64,000 nucleotides of DNA, taken from Cymbidium sinense (taxonomy: Eukaryota; Streptophyta; Magnoliopsida; Asparagales; Orchidaceae). Position numbers and translations under genes: made by a program. Location: NCBI GenBank assembly GCA_021442155.1, contig CM038217.1:145449643-145513642 (forward strand), in the 5' to 3' direction. Shown here piece by piece: positions 49,201 through 58,540 of the stretch; the stretch's first letter is position 1; each line of letters starts with the position of its first letter. The notes under the pieces were generated by a model. It was not told where the DNA came from, did not search any database, and was given only the letters and a program-made list of their open reading frames with translations.

Positions 49201-52200
49201 CAAGTGAATATGAATTTATTAGGGGAGCATGTCTTGTGGTATGATTGGGTTGCTTTAAATTTAAATATTCCATTCTTTAAATGAAAATCTTTAACTCAAA
49301 GACAATCTATCCATGCATGTATATAAATCAACCTTGACCTCCTTGTCCACATGGAAGTCCTTGCTATAATGAAATTAAATGTTTAAGTAATATGCATGCA
49401 GCATGCAAATTTTTTTGTAGATAATGATCTCATTTTTTAAAAAATGTCTCATATCTCTTTATAAGTAACTTCTTATCCCCAAATCTTTTGTTTTTATTTT
49501 TTGCCTTGTTCATAGCTTCATAAATGAACCCTATTGGAGCTTTTTCACCATCAAGCATTCTAGGGCCCATGATCTTAAAACATAATTAACACCACACCAA
49601 AAGAATCATTCGTCATTGCAATTTTATTCACTTGGGTTTGGCTGAAGAACTTCTAGCATATTCCTTAGAAACATATATGACCTCTAAGATTGTCATAATT
49701 CTATAAACCATAGATTGTAAGATAAACCATCATGATAATGAAAGCTGCTAAACTGATGTGCTTTGGTTCAAGTGCGCAACACCTTAGGGTATGTTTGGTT
49801 ACCTACATTTAGAGTGTAAAGTAAACCAAATGCTGGGAATTTAATTTTTTGAGTGTTTGGTATGGTGTAAAGTAAAATTTCAATGCATTTGTAGTGTATT
49901 TGAAATGCATTAGAATGGTCATTTTGGGTGTATTTAGAATTCGCCCGATTTAGTGACCAAATACACCTGCCAGTAAGTGCCAAATGCCGCCGCCGCCGCC
50001 TTCCCTCCACGCCCACCACCGACATTATCGACCGTCGGCCATCGTTATCGTTGACCATCGCTGATCCATCCACTGCCGGCCGCCGGTCGCTGCCGTCCCG
50101 CAGCGCCAATGCCGGCTAGCCCCGACCACCGCGTTATTGCCACCGTCGCCGGTCGTTGGAGGCCATTACCGCCGATAATCTCAAAAATACTTTACATTAT
50201 ATTTATTTTGCCAAACAAGAAAATAAAGAAATTCATATATTTGTAGAGTTTTCAACCAAATAAGTTAAAGTAAGTAATCTATATACACTGCATTCCTTTT
50301 ATACTGCATTCAGTTTACTTTACATTCTAAATGTAGGCAACCAAACAGACCCTTAGCCATTATGATAAGAAAAGCAACCAAACTGATGTGCTTGGGTTCA
50401 AAAGCTCATTACCTTAACCACTAAATTTGACATTTTTTATAGCTAATAGATGAAATTTATGACAAATAAAAAAAGCCTACTGAAGTTTTTGGAAGCCACA
50501 CCTTAAATCATTTGAAAATTTGATAAGCATACGTTAAACATTAAATAGCATTATATATTCCTCTACTTATTTAACACTTATAATGGCATCTAAGTCTTCT
50601 TGTGAGCAGTATGATAATATATATATAAAAAAAAATTTATAAGCAACCAAATGCTTATTATTTAAGGCTAATTAATCATTTGCTCCAAAAATCATATCTT
50701 CTACTTTATAGCTGAATTGCTTTATACCTTTTATTATTGTCGTCATTGCTTGCTAGATCATCATTGGCTTGTCACGCTTGATTGGTGCCACTCGGTGCTC
50801 GTTGCTAACTTTCAAACTCGAGAGTGAGACCTCTTGATGATGCACAAAACTCCACTCTCCTCATCACAATGTCCCGCCATCGCATCGTTTTCCATTCATG
50901 CACAAACCCCGAAGAAATGACAACCAAAGAGGATTAAGAGGTTAAGGCACAGAGAGATGTTGCCTGGTCTCATTTTTGCAAAAATAATCCTAAGTTGCTA
51001 ACTCACTGTTTGAGTGATGCATGTCAAAACGAGAAGTTGGTTTTTAGTGGACCCTATTTCTCAATTCATTAATGCCCTAAATTAAAATCAAATTATGTTA
51101 ATAAATAATGTATGTGTAATATTAAAATTAATTTTAAGCCCTAATCAAAATAATGTGTGCCACAAGGGCAATATGTCATGCACCATTATCAAAGAATAGT
51201 GCAAATAATACATGCCATTTTTGTTCTCATGCCTTGTCATGCAAATGGTGGTATGTTGCACCATGCCATGTGCCATGGTGCGCATTACTTAGCGCTATTG
51301 ATATGTATGATTAAAAGTTTTCACTACTATGATCTTGTTGAGAGTCAAAATAAGATCTATTCTCAATTATTTTCACTCGTTTCTTTGAAATTTTTTTTTT
51401 GGAGTTGGTATAATTTCTCCAATATTCTACACAACATTTTGTTTAACTTCATTTGACGCCTTCTCATTTACTCCAACATTTAGATGTGTACAAAGTGATT
51501 TTTTAATCTCTTTAACACTACTAGTAATTCACTTGTTAGAAAATTTATTGTTTAAATAAACATAAACCGTTTTGCACCTTCTAATTCTTCAACTTGAGTA
51601 TCATATTTTCAAGTTGTCTTCTAGCACTACCAATTATTATAATAAACTAAAAAATTATAATAAATAGGAAATTTAAGAAATAAAGCTAATAAAAATTAAA
51701 ATAAAATCTAAATCCTAAAAGAAATTTTTTAAAAAGATTTAAATATATATATATATATATATTCAAAAGTAAATGCAAATAAAAATATTTATGAGGTTGT
51801 TTTGTTGGCTAAAAAAGGAATGCAGTGTAAAAGAAATTCAATATAAAATGATTGTAATATATTTGAAATATTTTGTGATTATTTAGATGGATGTAAATCA
51901 AATTGAAGAATTTAATTTTTGGTGTTTGGTTTGAGTAAAGTAAAATTAATGTAAAATTAGCGGGCAGTGCATGCAACCGACAAAGAACGCGCAAAGGCGG
52001 GACAGAGTGGCGTGGGTGTGGTGTGGTGGTGGTCAACGACACAATGGCAAGTCGGTAGTTATCATTATCATTTTACACCGACCGATGTAAAAGAATCGCC
52101 CAAATCTGATGAAATTCTTTTTCACTAGATTTGAACTAAAAGGTGAAAAAGAAATTCATTGAAACTTTATGTTGCATTTCTTTTTCAGCCATCCAAACAC

Positions 52201-55200
52201 TAATATTTTATTTTCATTGAAAAAAGAATGCAATACCCAACCAAACAACCCCTAAAGGAAAAATTATAAACATTAATATTAAGATAAATAAAAATAAAAT
52301 TCAAAACCTCTGAGAAAATTTGAAAAAAATAAATTAAATAATAGTTCAAAAATTTTTAAAATAAATGAAAATAAAGAAAACAATTTGTATTTTAGCTAAA
52401 ACAAGAAAAAATAAAACTGGCCCTAAACATTCACGAGCATAACACAACACGCGAAGTGCTCGTAGGTACCTCCCTGTGCACTTGCTACCGTTCTTACTTC
52501 ACTTGCTTGACTCCATAGCCGGTTTCTCGTTTGATTGCAGTCACTTACTTGCTCGAACTGAACCTGTAGCTCAACTAACCTAATAAAAGAGAAGAAACAT
52601 AAGTTTTATTAACTTTAAACTATAATAAATATGCTAACCTAAAAAATAATTTTTTTATATACACGTTAATTTGACATGTAGTCCTCAAATGCCTCAAGGT
52701 ACACGCCACAATCTATAAAGGCGTAAGCCTTATGCATAGCAATGAGGCGTAAATGGAGGTGCACAGAAAGCATACACTCCAACCGCTTTTTTAAAAGATG
52801 GAGTGAACCAGATATAGGCACTTTATTTGATGTAGTTTGGTGGCCATGAAGGTTTAGTTAAACCTTGATTGCAGGAATGCTGCTTACAGTGCCTTAAGAG
52901 CCCTTGGACAAGAAGCTTTTTTATCATGATAAAATTTGTGCATCCTTGATAGTTTTTTTGTGGTGTGATGTAGAAGCTAATTTAGTACCTTCCATATTGG
53001 CTGATTCTTATTTTGAAGTTCTTTGATTGATAGGGAGCAGTAAATTTTGCCCTCATGATGTCTCAAATGGAGGGTGGCAGTCCTGTTGATTATAATACAA
53101 TTACAGATCTCTTCCTCCAGGTTCTTTAGTTCATCCATTTCATATGAATATATGTTTTTTTTAGATAGTATTATTGATAATATTATATTATTCATTTGTC
53201 AGAAAAAAAATTTCAGAGTTTGCTTTTTTTTTTTCTTTATTTGCGTTCTTATTGATAATCTTTGTTCTTTTTGAATATAGAGAAACATGATCAGGGAGGC
53301 AACAGCTTTTTTGTTGGATGTGTTAAAGCCAAATCTGCCTGAACATGCGTTTCTTCAAACTAAGGTGGTATCTCTTTTCAGAGATGTGTTTTCTGTGTTT
53401 TATCTATTTTGCATATCTGATTGAGTTGTTCAAATAATGCAGGTATTGGAGATCAATCTTGTTACATATCCAAATGTTGCAGATGCCATATTAGCCAATG
53501 GAATGTTTAGTCACTATGACCGCCCTCGCATTGCTCAACTTTGTGAAAAGGCTGGCTTATATGTGCGGGCTCTTCAGGTTAGATTTTTGGCTTCCTTGTG
53601 TGCTAATTTTGTTTTAGTAATCAAGTGATTTACTAAAATCAAGCTGGTGTTCAATGCAGCACTATTCTGAGTTGCCAGATATTAAGCGTGTCATTGTGAA
53701 TACACATGCCATTGAGCCACAGGTTTGTTATTCACGTTCACATTAAAGATTTTGAATGACTTTGTTAATACTGAATTGTGTACCCTTCCATCTAGGCCCT
53801 TGTGGAGTTCTTTGGGACACTATCTAGAGAGTGGGCATTGGAATGCATGAAAGACCTTTTGTTGGCTAATTTAAGAGGTAACCTTCAGACAATAGTTCAG
53901 GTAATCATTTTTCTTCCTCTTCTTTTCTTTGATGTGAGTTCACTTTGGATTTGGTTTTGACAGCAATTATATTTTCAGGTGGCAAAAGAATATTTTGAGC
54001 AGTTAGGATTGGATGCATGCATGAAGCTTTTTGAGCAATTTAGGTCCTATGAAGGTCTTTACTTTTTCTTGGGATCGTATTTGAGTTCCAGGTACTTTTT
54101 TTTTGCTGCATATGTGCATTTAAAAAAATAGGCATAGACAGTTTTGTTATTTACGCTTTCTAAATGATTCTACAGTGAAGATCCAGAGATACACTTCAAG
54201 TATATTGAGGCAGCAGCCAAAACTGGACAGATTAGAGAAGTTGAGCGTGTTACAAGAGAATCTAACTTCTATGACCCTGAAAAAACAAAGAACTTCTTGA
54301 TGGAGGCTAAACTTCCAGATGCAAGGCCCCTAATCAATGTCTGTGATCGCCATGGATTTGTTCCAGATTTGACTCACTATCTGTACACCAACAACATGCT
54401 TCGGTATATAGAAGGATATGTTCAGAAGGTATAATTGTACGGTACAAGCAGATTTTTATATGCTACAAGAATTGTAATGGACTGCATCAAGTTATAATTT
54501 TTTTTTTCCTGAATTTTAACAATGCATCATTGATTTGATTGTAATTTTCATAGGTGAACCCGGGGAATGCACCAATGGTTGTTGGGCAACTTCTAGATGA
54601 TGAATGTCCTGAAGATTTTATTAAAGGTCTTATTCTTTCCGTTCGGTCTCTCTTTCCAGTGGAACCTCTTGTGGAGCAATGCGAGAAAAGGTTGTAATAT
54701 GTTAGCTATTTAAATAAACCACGTTATATCTTCTTGGCTAGAAGCAAAGTCATCTATTTAATATATCTATGCAGGAATCGTCTTCGACTGCTTACGCAGT
54801 TCTTGGAACATCTTGTAAGTGAGGGAAGTCAAGACGTGCATGTGCATAATGCTCTAGGAAAAATCATTATAGACAGTAACAATAATCCAGAGCATTTTCT
54901 CACTACTAATCCATATTATGATTCCCGTGTTGTTGGTAAATATTGTGAGAAACGGGATCCTACTTTAGCAGTAGTTGCCTACAGGCGTGGACAATGTGAT
55001 GATGAACTTATTGATGTCACAAATAAAAATTCCCTGTTTAAGTTACAAGCCAGGTATGACAGATCCTCCTCCCCTTTTTCTTGTGATGTAAATTCATGTA
55101 TTCAGTGTTTTACTTTAGTCTTAACAATTTACTATGTTCTGGGCTGAATTTTTTTTCAATAAATAATAGGTATGTTGTAGAAAGAATGGATGCTGATTTG

Positions 55201-58200
55201 TGGGCAAAGGTTCTTGAACCTGAGAATGAGTATAAAAGACAGTTTATCGATCAAGTTGTTTCTACTGCATTGCCTGAGAGCAAAAGTCCTGAGCAGGTCT
55301 CTGCAGCCGTTAAAGCTTTTATGACTGCTGATCTTCCACATGAACTCATTGAACTACTTGAAAAGATCGTGCTCCAAAATTCCGCCTTCAGCGGAAATTT
55401 CAATTTGCAAAACCTGCTTATTTTGACAGCAATTAAAGCTGATCCATCAAGGGTCATGGATTATATTAATCGGTTGGACAACTTTGATGGGCCTGCAGTT
55501 GGAGAGGTGGCTGTTGAAGCACAGCTCTATGAGGAAGCCTTTGCTATCTTCAAGAAGTTCAATTTGAATGTGCAAGCAGTGACTGTTCTGTTGGACAACA
55601 TTCGAAGCATAGATAGAGCTGTTGAGTTTGCTTTCCGGGTCGAAGAAGATGCTGTTTGGAGCCAAGTTGCAAAGGCTCAGTTAAGGGAAGGATTAGTTAG
55701 TGATGCGATTGAGTCATTCATTCGTGCAGATGATGTGACACAATTTTTGGATGTCATTCGTGCTGCTGAAGAAGCCAATGTGTATCATGACTTGGTAAGG
55801 TACCTGTTGATGGTGAGGCAAAAGGTGAAGGAACCTAAGGTGGACAGTGAATTAATATATGCCTATGCCAAGATTGATCGGCTAGGTGATCTTGAAGAAT
55901 TTATTCTTATGCCAAATGTTGCCAATCTTCAAAATGTTGGTGATAGATTGTTTGATGCTGAACTCTATGAAGCTGCTAAAACTATATTTGCATTTATTTC
56001 AAACTGGGCCAAACTGGCCAGCACACTTGTCAAGCTGAAGCAATTTCAAGGTGCAGTTGATGCTGCTCGTAAAGCGAACAGCTCAAAGACATGGAAGGAG
56101 GTTTGCTTTGCTTGTGTTGATGCTGAGGAGTTCCGCTTGGCTCAAATATGTGGGCTGAATATTATTATCCAGGTATCATTTTTTCTTAAATAACTGGTTT
56201 CCTTGTTGCTGGCTATTAAAATAGTTTCTTATAAAGCTTCACGTGTATTTATTTATTGATTTTTTAATGTCAAGGTTGATGACTTGGAAGAAGTCAGTGA
56301 TTACTACCAAAACAGGGGATGCTTCAATGAGCTAATCTCTCTTATGGAGAGTGGGCTTGGTTTGGAACGTGCACACATGGGCATTTTTACAGAGCTGGGA
56401 GTTCTATATGCTAGATATAGGCCAGAGAAACTTATGGAGCACATTAAACTTTTCTCTACACGTATCAACATCCCGAAGCTTATACGAGTTTGTGATGAAC
56501 AACAGCACTGGAAGGAGCTCACTTATCTCTATATTCAGTATGATGAGTTTGACAATGCTGCAACTACAATTATGAATCATTCGCCAGATGCATGGGATCA
56601 CATGCAGTTCAAAGATGTCTCAGTAAAAGTTGCAAATGTCGAGCTTTATTACAAAGCAGTGCATTTCTATTTGCAGGAACATCCTGATCTCATCAATGAC
56701 CTTCTCAATGTCCTTGCCCTGCGTGTGGACCACACACGTGTGGTTGATATTTTGCACAAGGTATGCATGTGTATTGGCTAACACCAATTCATGCTTGTTG
56801 GTTTTAGTTTGTTTATTCCAGGGGACTTGAAAGAAACATCTTTTCTTAACATTCTTTAGTGGTAAGTCATTGCTAACTGTTAATTGTTTCATCTGTGCTA
56901 GGCTGGTCATTTGCACCTTATTAAGCCGTATATGGTTTCTGTGCAAAGTAACAATGTATCTGCGGTGAATGAAGCATTGAATGAGATATATGTAGAGGAT
57001 GAGGACTACGAGCGACTGCGAGAATCAGTTGATATGCATGATAACTTTGATCAGATTGGGCTTGCCCAGAAGGTGGCAATAAAGTGGATTTATATCCCGA
57101 AGGCATTTTTGAAAACAAACACTTACATATGTTTGTCTTGTTATTTGTGCAGCTTGAGAAGCATGAACTTCTTGAAATGAGGCGAATTGCTGCCTACATT
57201 TACAAGAAAGCTGGAAGGTGGAAACAGTCTATTGCGCTGTCTAAGAAGGACAACCTTTACAGGGATGCTATGGAAACTTGCTCACAATCTGGTGACCGTG
57301 AGCTTTCTGAGGAGCTACTTGTTTATTTCATTGAGAATGTAAATCGCTGCTTCAATATTATTCTTGTTGCTCATCATTAGCCACAAATTAAGGCTCCAGA
57401 TAAGTAGAAATTGTTTTGTTTGGGTAGATTGCTCACTTGGATGGCTTTATCAGTTTTAAATTGTAGATAGTCATGACTGTATCATTCTACATGTGGAGTA
57501 GTCGGATTTATGGTCTGACTGTAAATTAGCATGCAGAGTCATGATGGGATGATGCTCCGTTGCTGATATCATCAATAATGAATGGGTTGAATTTATTTAT
57601 TTATTTATTTTTGGTTTAGTTTTTCATGACTTGTTCTAGTTTCTCTAGATTTTTACAGAATTATGTTCTTTATTGTTATGTAAATTGGTCCATCATTTCA
57701 GCCTTATTAAACAACTCAAAACATATATTTCACCGCTGCTCCTGGTCTTTGTTTTGAGCATGCCTGCTTTTAATGATACATTAAAGTAATAAGAGAACTA
57801 AATTTCATCTTCTTTCTTTCTTTTTTTTTTTTTTTTGGTTTTTGGGGTCAATTGTCCATTTAAGGCTTGATTTTTGGCCTCTATCATTCAAGGGATACAA
57901 GCAGAGTGTTTCATTATCCTTTTTGTCTATTCTCACAGGGTAAGAAGGAATGTTTTGCTTCATGCCTCTTCGTCTGTTATGAGCTGATCCGGCCTGATGT
58001 TGCTCTTGAGCTTACCTGGATGAATAACATGATTGACTTTTCCTTCCCATATCTCCTACAAGTAGGCTGCTGTCATATGTTTTATTCTTCATTTTCCCTT
58101 TGCATTTATTATCTTATTCTGATGATACCTTATTTCCATTCAGTTTATCCGTGAGTACACGGGAAAGGTTGATGAACTCATAAAGGATAAGATAGCGGCC

Positions 58201-58540
58201 CAAAACGAAGTGAAAACCAAAGAAAAGGAAGAGAAGGAAATGGTAGCTCAACAGGTATCTTTTTTCCTATTTTTTTTAAAAAATTCCAGGTATCTATTTT
58301 CCTTACTAATGCCTTATATACCAGTATTTTCTGTCTGATTATGCATAGTTTAGTCATTCACTGGCCTTTTTTCTGCAGAATATGTACGCTCAGCTTCTTC
58401 CTCTAGCATTGCCTGCTCCGCCAATTCCAGGCATGGGGGGAGTTGGCGGAGGCTTTGCACCTCCGCCGCCGCTCTCAATGGGCGGAATGGCCATGCCTCC
58501 TATGCCACCATTTGGCATGCCACCGATGAGAAGCTACTGA
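18465..58540 (+). CDS. CHC: Clathrin heavy chain, 28 visible coding exons
   Basis: Encodes the heavy chain that trimerises into triskelia coating vesicles at the plasma membrane and trans-Golgi. Exons: 18465-18509, 18726-18930, 23585-23673, 23798-23876, 23972-24099, 37321-37400, 45284-45511, 45588-45653, ~46433-46529, 47273-47470, 47644-47760, 47880-47939, 53034-53120, 53281-53364, 53443-53577, 53660-53722, 53796-53900, 53979-54091, 54176-54428, 54554-54690, 54775-55053, 55170-56172, 56275-56760, 56902-57072, 57153-57338, 57939-58061, 58144-58254, 58379-58540. All introns listed fit GT-AG, and phases agree except at two places. About 1630 residues are visible; the family usually has about 1700. 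The start [15 protein letters not shown] and the Pro/Gly/Met-rich tail ending in SY-stop are as in plant homologues. Two problems exist: an exon for about 69 residues is missing between 24099 and 37321, and about 7 residues are lost at the exon ending 46529. The gene may be a pseudogene, or the assembly may be faulty. Whether it is CHC1 or CHC2 cannot be told. Confidence 0.95.
18931..20320 (+). other. Clathrin intron 2, 5' part
   Basis: Ordinary intron text, T-rich, starting GTACCG. Small open frames inside it (for example 19210-19428, 19735-19941) have no family likeness. Confidence 0.6.
20340..22200 (-). mobile_element. LINE (L1-type) remnant, reverse orientation
   Basis: A (CAA)n run at 20342-20372 is the complement of the (TTG)n tail common in plant LINEs. 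On the minus strand, going away from it, the text near 20670-20650 reads [13 protein letters not shown], matching the C-terminal end of plant LINE proteins. Near 21180-21150 [10 protein letters not shown] matches the reverse transcriptase 'GLHQGSALSP' block. Near 21340-21310 FIDLES precedes KSQE, a decayed 'FIDLEKAYDRV'. Stops are frequent. The 5' end and flanking target duplication could not be fixed. Confidence 0.7.
22201..23584 (+). other. Clathrin intron 2, 3' part
   Basis: AT-rich intron text ending in TTAATATGCAG before exon 3. Nothing else is recognised. Confidence 0.6.
24100..24695 (+). other. Clathrin intron 5, 5' flank of repeat block
   Basis: Ordinary T-rich intron sequence starting GTATATTATTG. 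I searched it by eye for the next expected clathrin exon and did not find it. Confidence 0.6.
24696..27250 (+). repeat. Repeat block copy A
   Basis: Direct homologue of the start of copy B. It contains a CT-rich leader (25220-25680) and then repeated units of the type 'CTTGCTGAAAT-TTTT-AAGGG-AATCAAT' (25800-26660). The end has three TTTCTTGGCGTGGTGG units (26850-27195). Open frames in the leader on both strands (25241-25861) carry no recognisable domain. Confidence 0.6.
29040..29470 (+). pseudogene. Homogentisate phytyltransferase-like (UbiA) gene fragment
   Basis: Homologues join the homogentisate head to a prenyl tail in plastid tocopherol or plastoquinone synthesis. The + strand reads [20 protein letters not shown], as in the mature N-terminal region, then [19 protein letters not shown]. 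After a one-base frameshift comes [20 protein letters not shown]-run shifts the frame again to [20 protein letters not shown] and then [20 protein letters not shown]. That last segment holds the NxxxDxxxD prenyl-diphosphate/Mg motif of UbiA enzymes. Similarity stops at about 29468, where repeat words GGAAATCCATTGATTGGC resume, as in copy A at 26234. It covers perhaps a quarter of the protein. Two frameshifts and missing ends make it non-functional. It was probably captured by the repeat; I cannot tell whether from DNA or RNA. Confidence 0.85.
30130..31880 (+). repeat. Tandem repeats of ~220 bp and ~330 bp
   Basis: Four units are marked by TTTGTGATATAAGTC at about 30169, 30391, 30609 and 30812 (spacing 203-222). 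Each also has CTTATCTTATCAAA and TTGTAAATTTTGAT. Then come longer units, from about 31060, 31390 and 31720, each with GAAATCTTT-TTGTCTG, TTGGCGTGG, AATAAATTCGGT, a CGGGGATGG word and GAGGCTAGAAATTTT. The spacing of the longer units is about 330 bp. Unit copies differ by many short deletions. Confidence 0.7.
33301..33919. other. Unique segment between repeat copies B and C
   Basis: About 600 bp not seen elsewhere in the window, with higher GC around 33420-33570. A reverse frame of 88 residues (33311-33577) has no recognised domain. It could be the internal part of an element whose long repeats are copies B and C, but no priming site or coding signature supports that. Confidence 0.4.
33920..37160 (+). 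repeat. Repeat block copy C
   Basis: The start (33920-34240) matches the end of copy A (TGTGATATCTTGTTA, GCGTGGTGGGCAAATAAATT). The middle holds the ~113-bp tandem array. The end (35960-37160) matches the end of copy B. A CT/TA microsatellite follows it directly. Confidence 0.55.
35000..35950 (+). repeat. ~113-bp tandem array, about 9 copies
   Basis: TATTTGATCATAT-type words occur near 35009, 35116, 35228, 35342, 35449, 35561, 35668, 35772 and 35884. Each unit continues TTCAAAATGATT, TTTATGTTTCTTGATTT, AAAGAAAGG-TTTTAG, AAATCAAAT and CTAAACTCATTCTAGGCCC. The G/C-rich words ATGGGCCTTC and TAGGCCCATC are shortened differently from copy to copy. Confidence 0.85.
37164..37216. repeat. (CT)n(TA)n microsatellite
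   Basis: About 16 CT units run straight into about 10 TA units, between the end of repeat copy C and the next clathrin exon. The reverse open frame with an Arg-Glu run is only its translation. Confidence 0.9.
37321..37400 (+). CDS. CHC: Clathrin heavy chain exon 6: end of propeller
   Basis: 80 nt after TTTTTTACAG, before GTATGATGG. With one G borrowed from a preceding exon it reads [16 protein letters not shown] then [11 protein letters not shown], as in all plant clathrins. Exon 5 ends between codons, so joining it directly here would shift the frame; a preceding exon of 3n+1 nt is needed. That exon is not visible. Confidence 0.93.
37401..38150 (+). other. Clathrin intron 6, 5' part
   Basis: Ordinary T-rich intron text beginning GTATGATGG. 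No further feature is seen before the LINE fragment. Confidence 0.6.
38160..38840 (+). mobile_element. 5'-truncated LINE (L1-type) fragment, 3' end
   Basis: Translation across several frames gives [20 protein letters not shown], then [20 protein letters not shown], then [35 protein letters not shown] and [12 protein letters not shown]. These are the ordered C-terminal words of plant L1 reverse transcriptase proteins. The element ends with GGGATAAAGGCTTATTGTTG and a short TTG-type tail, the usual plant LINE 3' end. The target duplication was not identified. Confidence 0.85.
38850..41220 (-). mobile_element. Probable second, reverse LINE remnant
   Basis: Very AT-rich intron text. On the minus strand near 39645-39615 the words IELH-stop-GSTLN recall the LINE 'GLHQGSTLS' block. 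The order of degenerate words resembles the reverse LINE at 20340-22200. Decay is heavy; the limits and the call are uncertain. Confidence 0.35.
41221..41300 (+). repeat. A-rich insert flanked by exact 19-bp direct repeat
   Basis: AACCTTTACCACTTCTATA occurs exactly at 41221-41239 and at 41282-41300. Between them are 42 bp of almost pure A with scattered T. This is the footprint of target-primed retrotransposition in which only the poly(A) tail was copied. Confidence 0.85.
41301..42512. other. Clathrin intron 6, middle part
   Basis: AT-rich; nothing firmly recognised. The 41590-42450 stretch has somewhat mixed composition and may be old transposon sequence without legible domains. Confidence 0.5.
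42513..42880. mobile_element. MITE-like element with ~20-bp inverted ends
   Basis: The left end TCATAAATGTCAATGACG and the reverse complement of the right end TCATACTTGTCAATGGCG match. Both ends carry GC-richer words around GCTTTGCAC(G/A)ATGGTG. The middle holds an AT microsatellite and no coding frame. A related end lies at about 51240-51305. The exact target duplication was not fixed. Confidence 0.55.
43032..43822 (-). other. Overlapping open frames, no family recognised
   Basis: Three overlapping reverse frames of 71, 131 and 170 residues cover this stretch, which has clearly higher GC than its surroundings. The longest (43310-43822) is rich in Leu, Ser, Cys and His and hydrophobic in places. 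I recognise no domain. The compositional shift suggests a piece of inserted DNA, such as a decayed transposon body, within clathrin intron 6. It is equally possible that no strand was ever coding. Confidence 0.25.
43823..45283 (+). other. Clathrin intron 6, 3' part
   Basis: AT-rich intron text ending TTATTTTTGCAG. A segment at about 44550-44815 may be a small inverted-repeat element: GGCCTTTGGGTAGC at one side and CCTCAAACAGATCC at the other. The match is loose. Confidence 0.5.
45284..47939 (+). CDS. CHC: Clathrin heavy chain exons 7-12: linker and distal leg
   Basis: Reads [17 protein letters not shown] through [106 protein letters not shown] and [14 protein letters not shown]. This is the propeller-to-leg linker and the first helical repeats. 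All junctions are in phase except the start of the exon ending 46529. There about seven expected residues are absent and no AG site restores the frame. One change from the usual plant text is ATLKVV where most have ATPKVV. Confidence 0.92.
47940..48920 (+). other. Clathrin intron 12, 5' part
   Basis: Intron starting GTAAAGGATAA; AT-rich. The long reverse open frame at 47521-48165 crosses real clathrin exons antisense and is not a gene. Confidence 0.6.
48930..49600 (-). pseudogene. hAT transposase C-terminal remnant
   Basis: On the minus strand, from about 49565, the text reads [20 protein letters not shown], then LHAA, the hAT block usually written 'LVDGEKKPAMGYIYEAMDRAK ... LHAAGYYLNP'. About 400 bp further on come [14 protein letters not shown] and [14 protein letters not shown], matching the C-terminal dimerisation domain ('CERNWSxFxxIHTKKRNRL'). 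Stops and frame changes are frequent, and the N-terminal BED and catalytic parts are not seen. It lies antisense in a clathrin intron. Confidence 0.75.
49727..49786 (+). repeat. 60-bp direct repeat, left copy
   Basis: Starts CCATCATGATAATGAAAGC and ends GCAACACCTTA. It recurs imperfectly at 50357-50416 (CCATTATGATAAGAAAAGC ... CATTACCTTA). A MITE lies exactly between the copies. Confidence 0.75.
49787..50352. mobile_element. PIF/Harbinger (Tourist-like) MITE with GC-rich core
   Basis: 566 bp. The ends GGGTATGTTTGGTTACCTAC and, inverted, GGGTCTGTTTGGTTGCCTAC extend about 40 bp with ATTTAGA(G/A)TGTAAAGTAAAC. The word TTA flanks both sides (49784-49786 and 50353-50355), the target duplication usual for this superfamily. 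The arms are AT-rich, but 49985-50175 is a GC-rich, CCGCCG/ACCGTCG-type core. Small frames through that core are incidental. Confidence 0.8.
50357..50416 (+). repeat. 60-bp direct repeat, right copy
   Basis: Homologue of 49727-49786 in the same orientation; see that entry. Confidence 0.75.
50720..51310. mobile_element. Possible relative of the 42513-42880 element
   Basis: The right end, read inverted from about 51312, is AATCATACATATCAATAGCG, close to the ends of the 42513-42880 element. The neighbouring words CCATGCCATGTGCCATGGTGC also match that element. The left end is unclear, perhaps near 50730-50760 where TCATTGCTTGCTAG occurs. Confidence 0.4.
51793..52252. mobile_element. MITE-like element with inverted ends
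   Basis: The left end GAGGTTGTTTTGTTGGCTA and, inverted, the right end GGGGTTGTTTGGTTGGGTA match. The next words (AAGGAATGCA and its partner) also pair. The core 51960-52050 is GC-richer than its surroundings. It resembles the Tourist-like element nearby in plan, but a clean target duplication is not visible. Confidence 0.6.
52253..53033 (+). other. Clathrin intron 12, 3' part
   Basis: AT-rich to about 52430, then mixed text with no recognised feature, ending TTTGATTGATAG before the next exon. Confidence 0.6.
53034..58540 (+). CDS. CHC: Clathrin heavy chain exons 13-28: leg repeats to C terminus
   Basis: A compact block of 16 exons with short introns, all in phase. It holds the seven clathrin heavy chain repeats of the distal leg, knee and proximal leg, for example [133 protein letters not shown] and [20 protein letters not shown]. 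The trimerisation region ([20 protein letters not shown], then [20 protein letters not shown]) and [15 protein letters not shown] follow. The Lys/Glu-rich helix and a 54-codon last exon end in a Gly/Pro/Met-rich tail. The longest exon (55170-56172) is over 1 kb. No stop or frameshift was found here, which argues for recent or current constraint. Reverse frames in this zone are shadows. Confidence 0.97.

Noticed and set aside
55156..57118. Reverse and alternate frames across the clathrin 3' exons
   Set aside because: They overlap the strongly conserved clathrin reading frame and have no features of their own.
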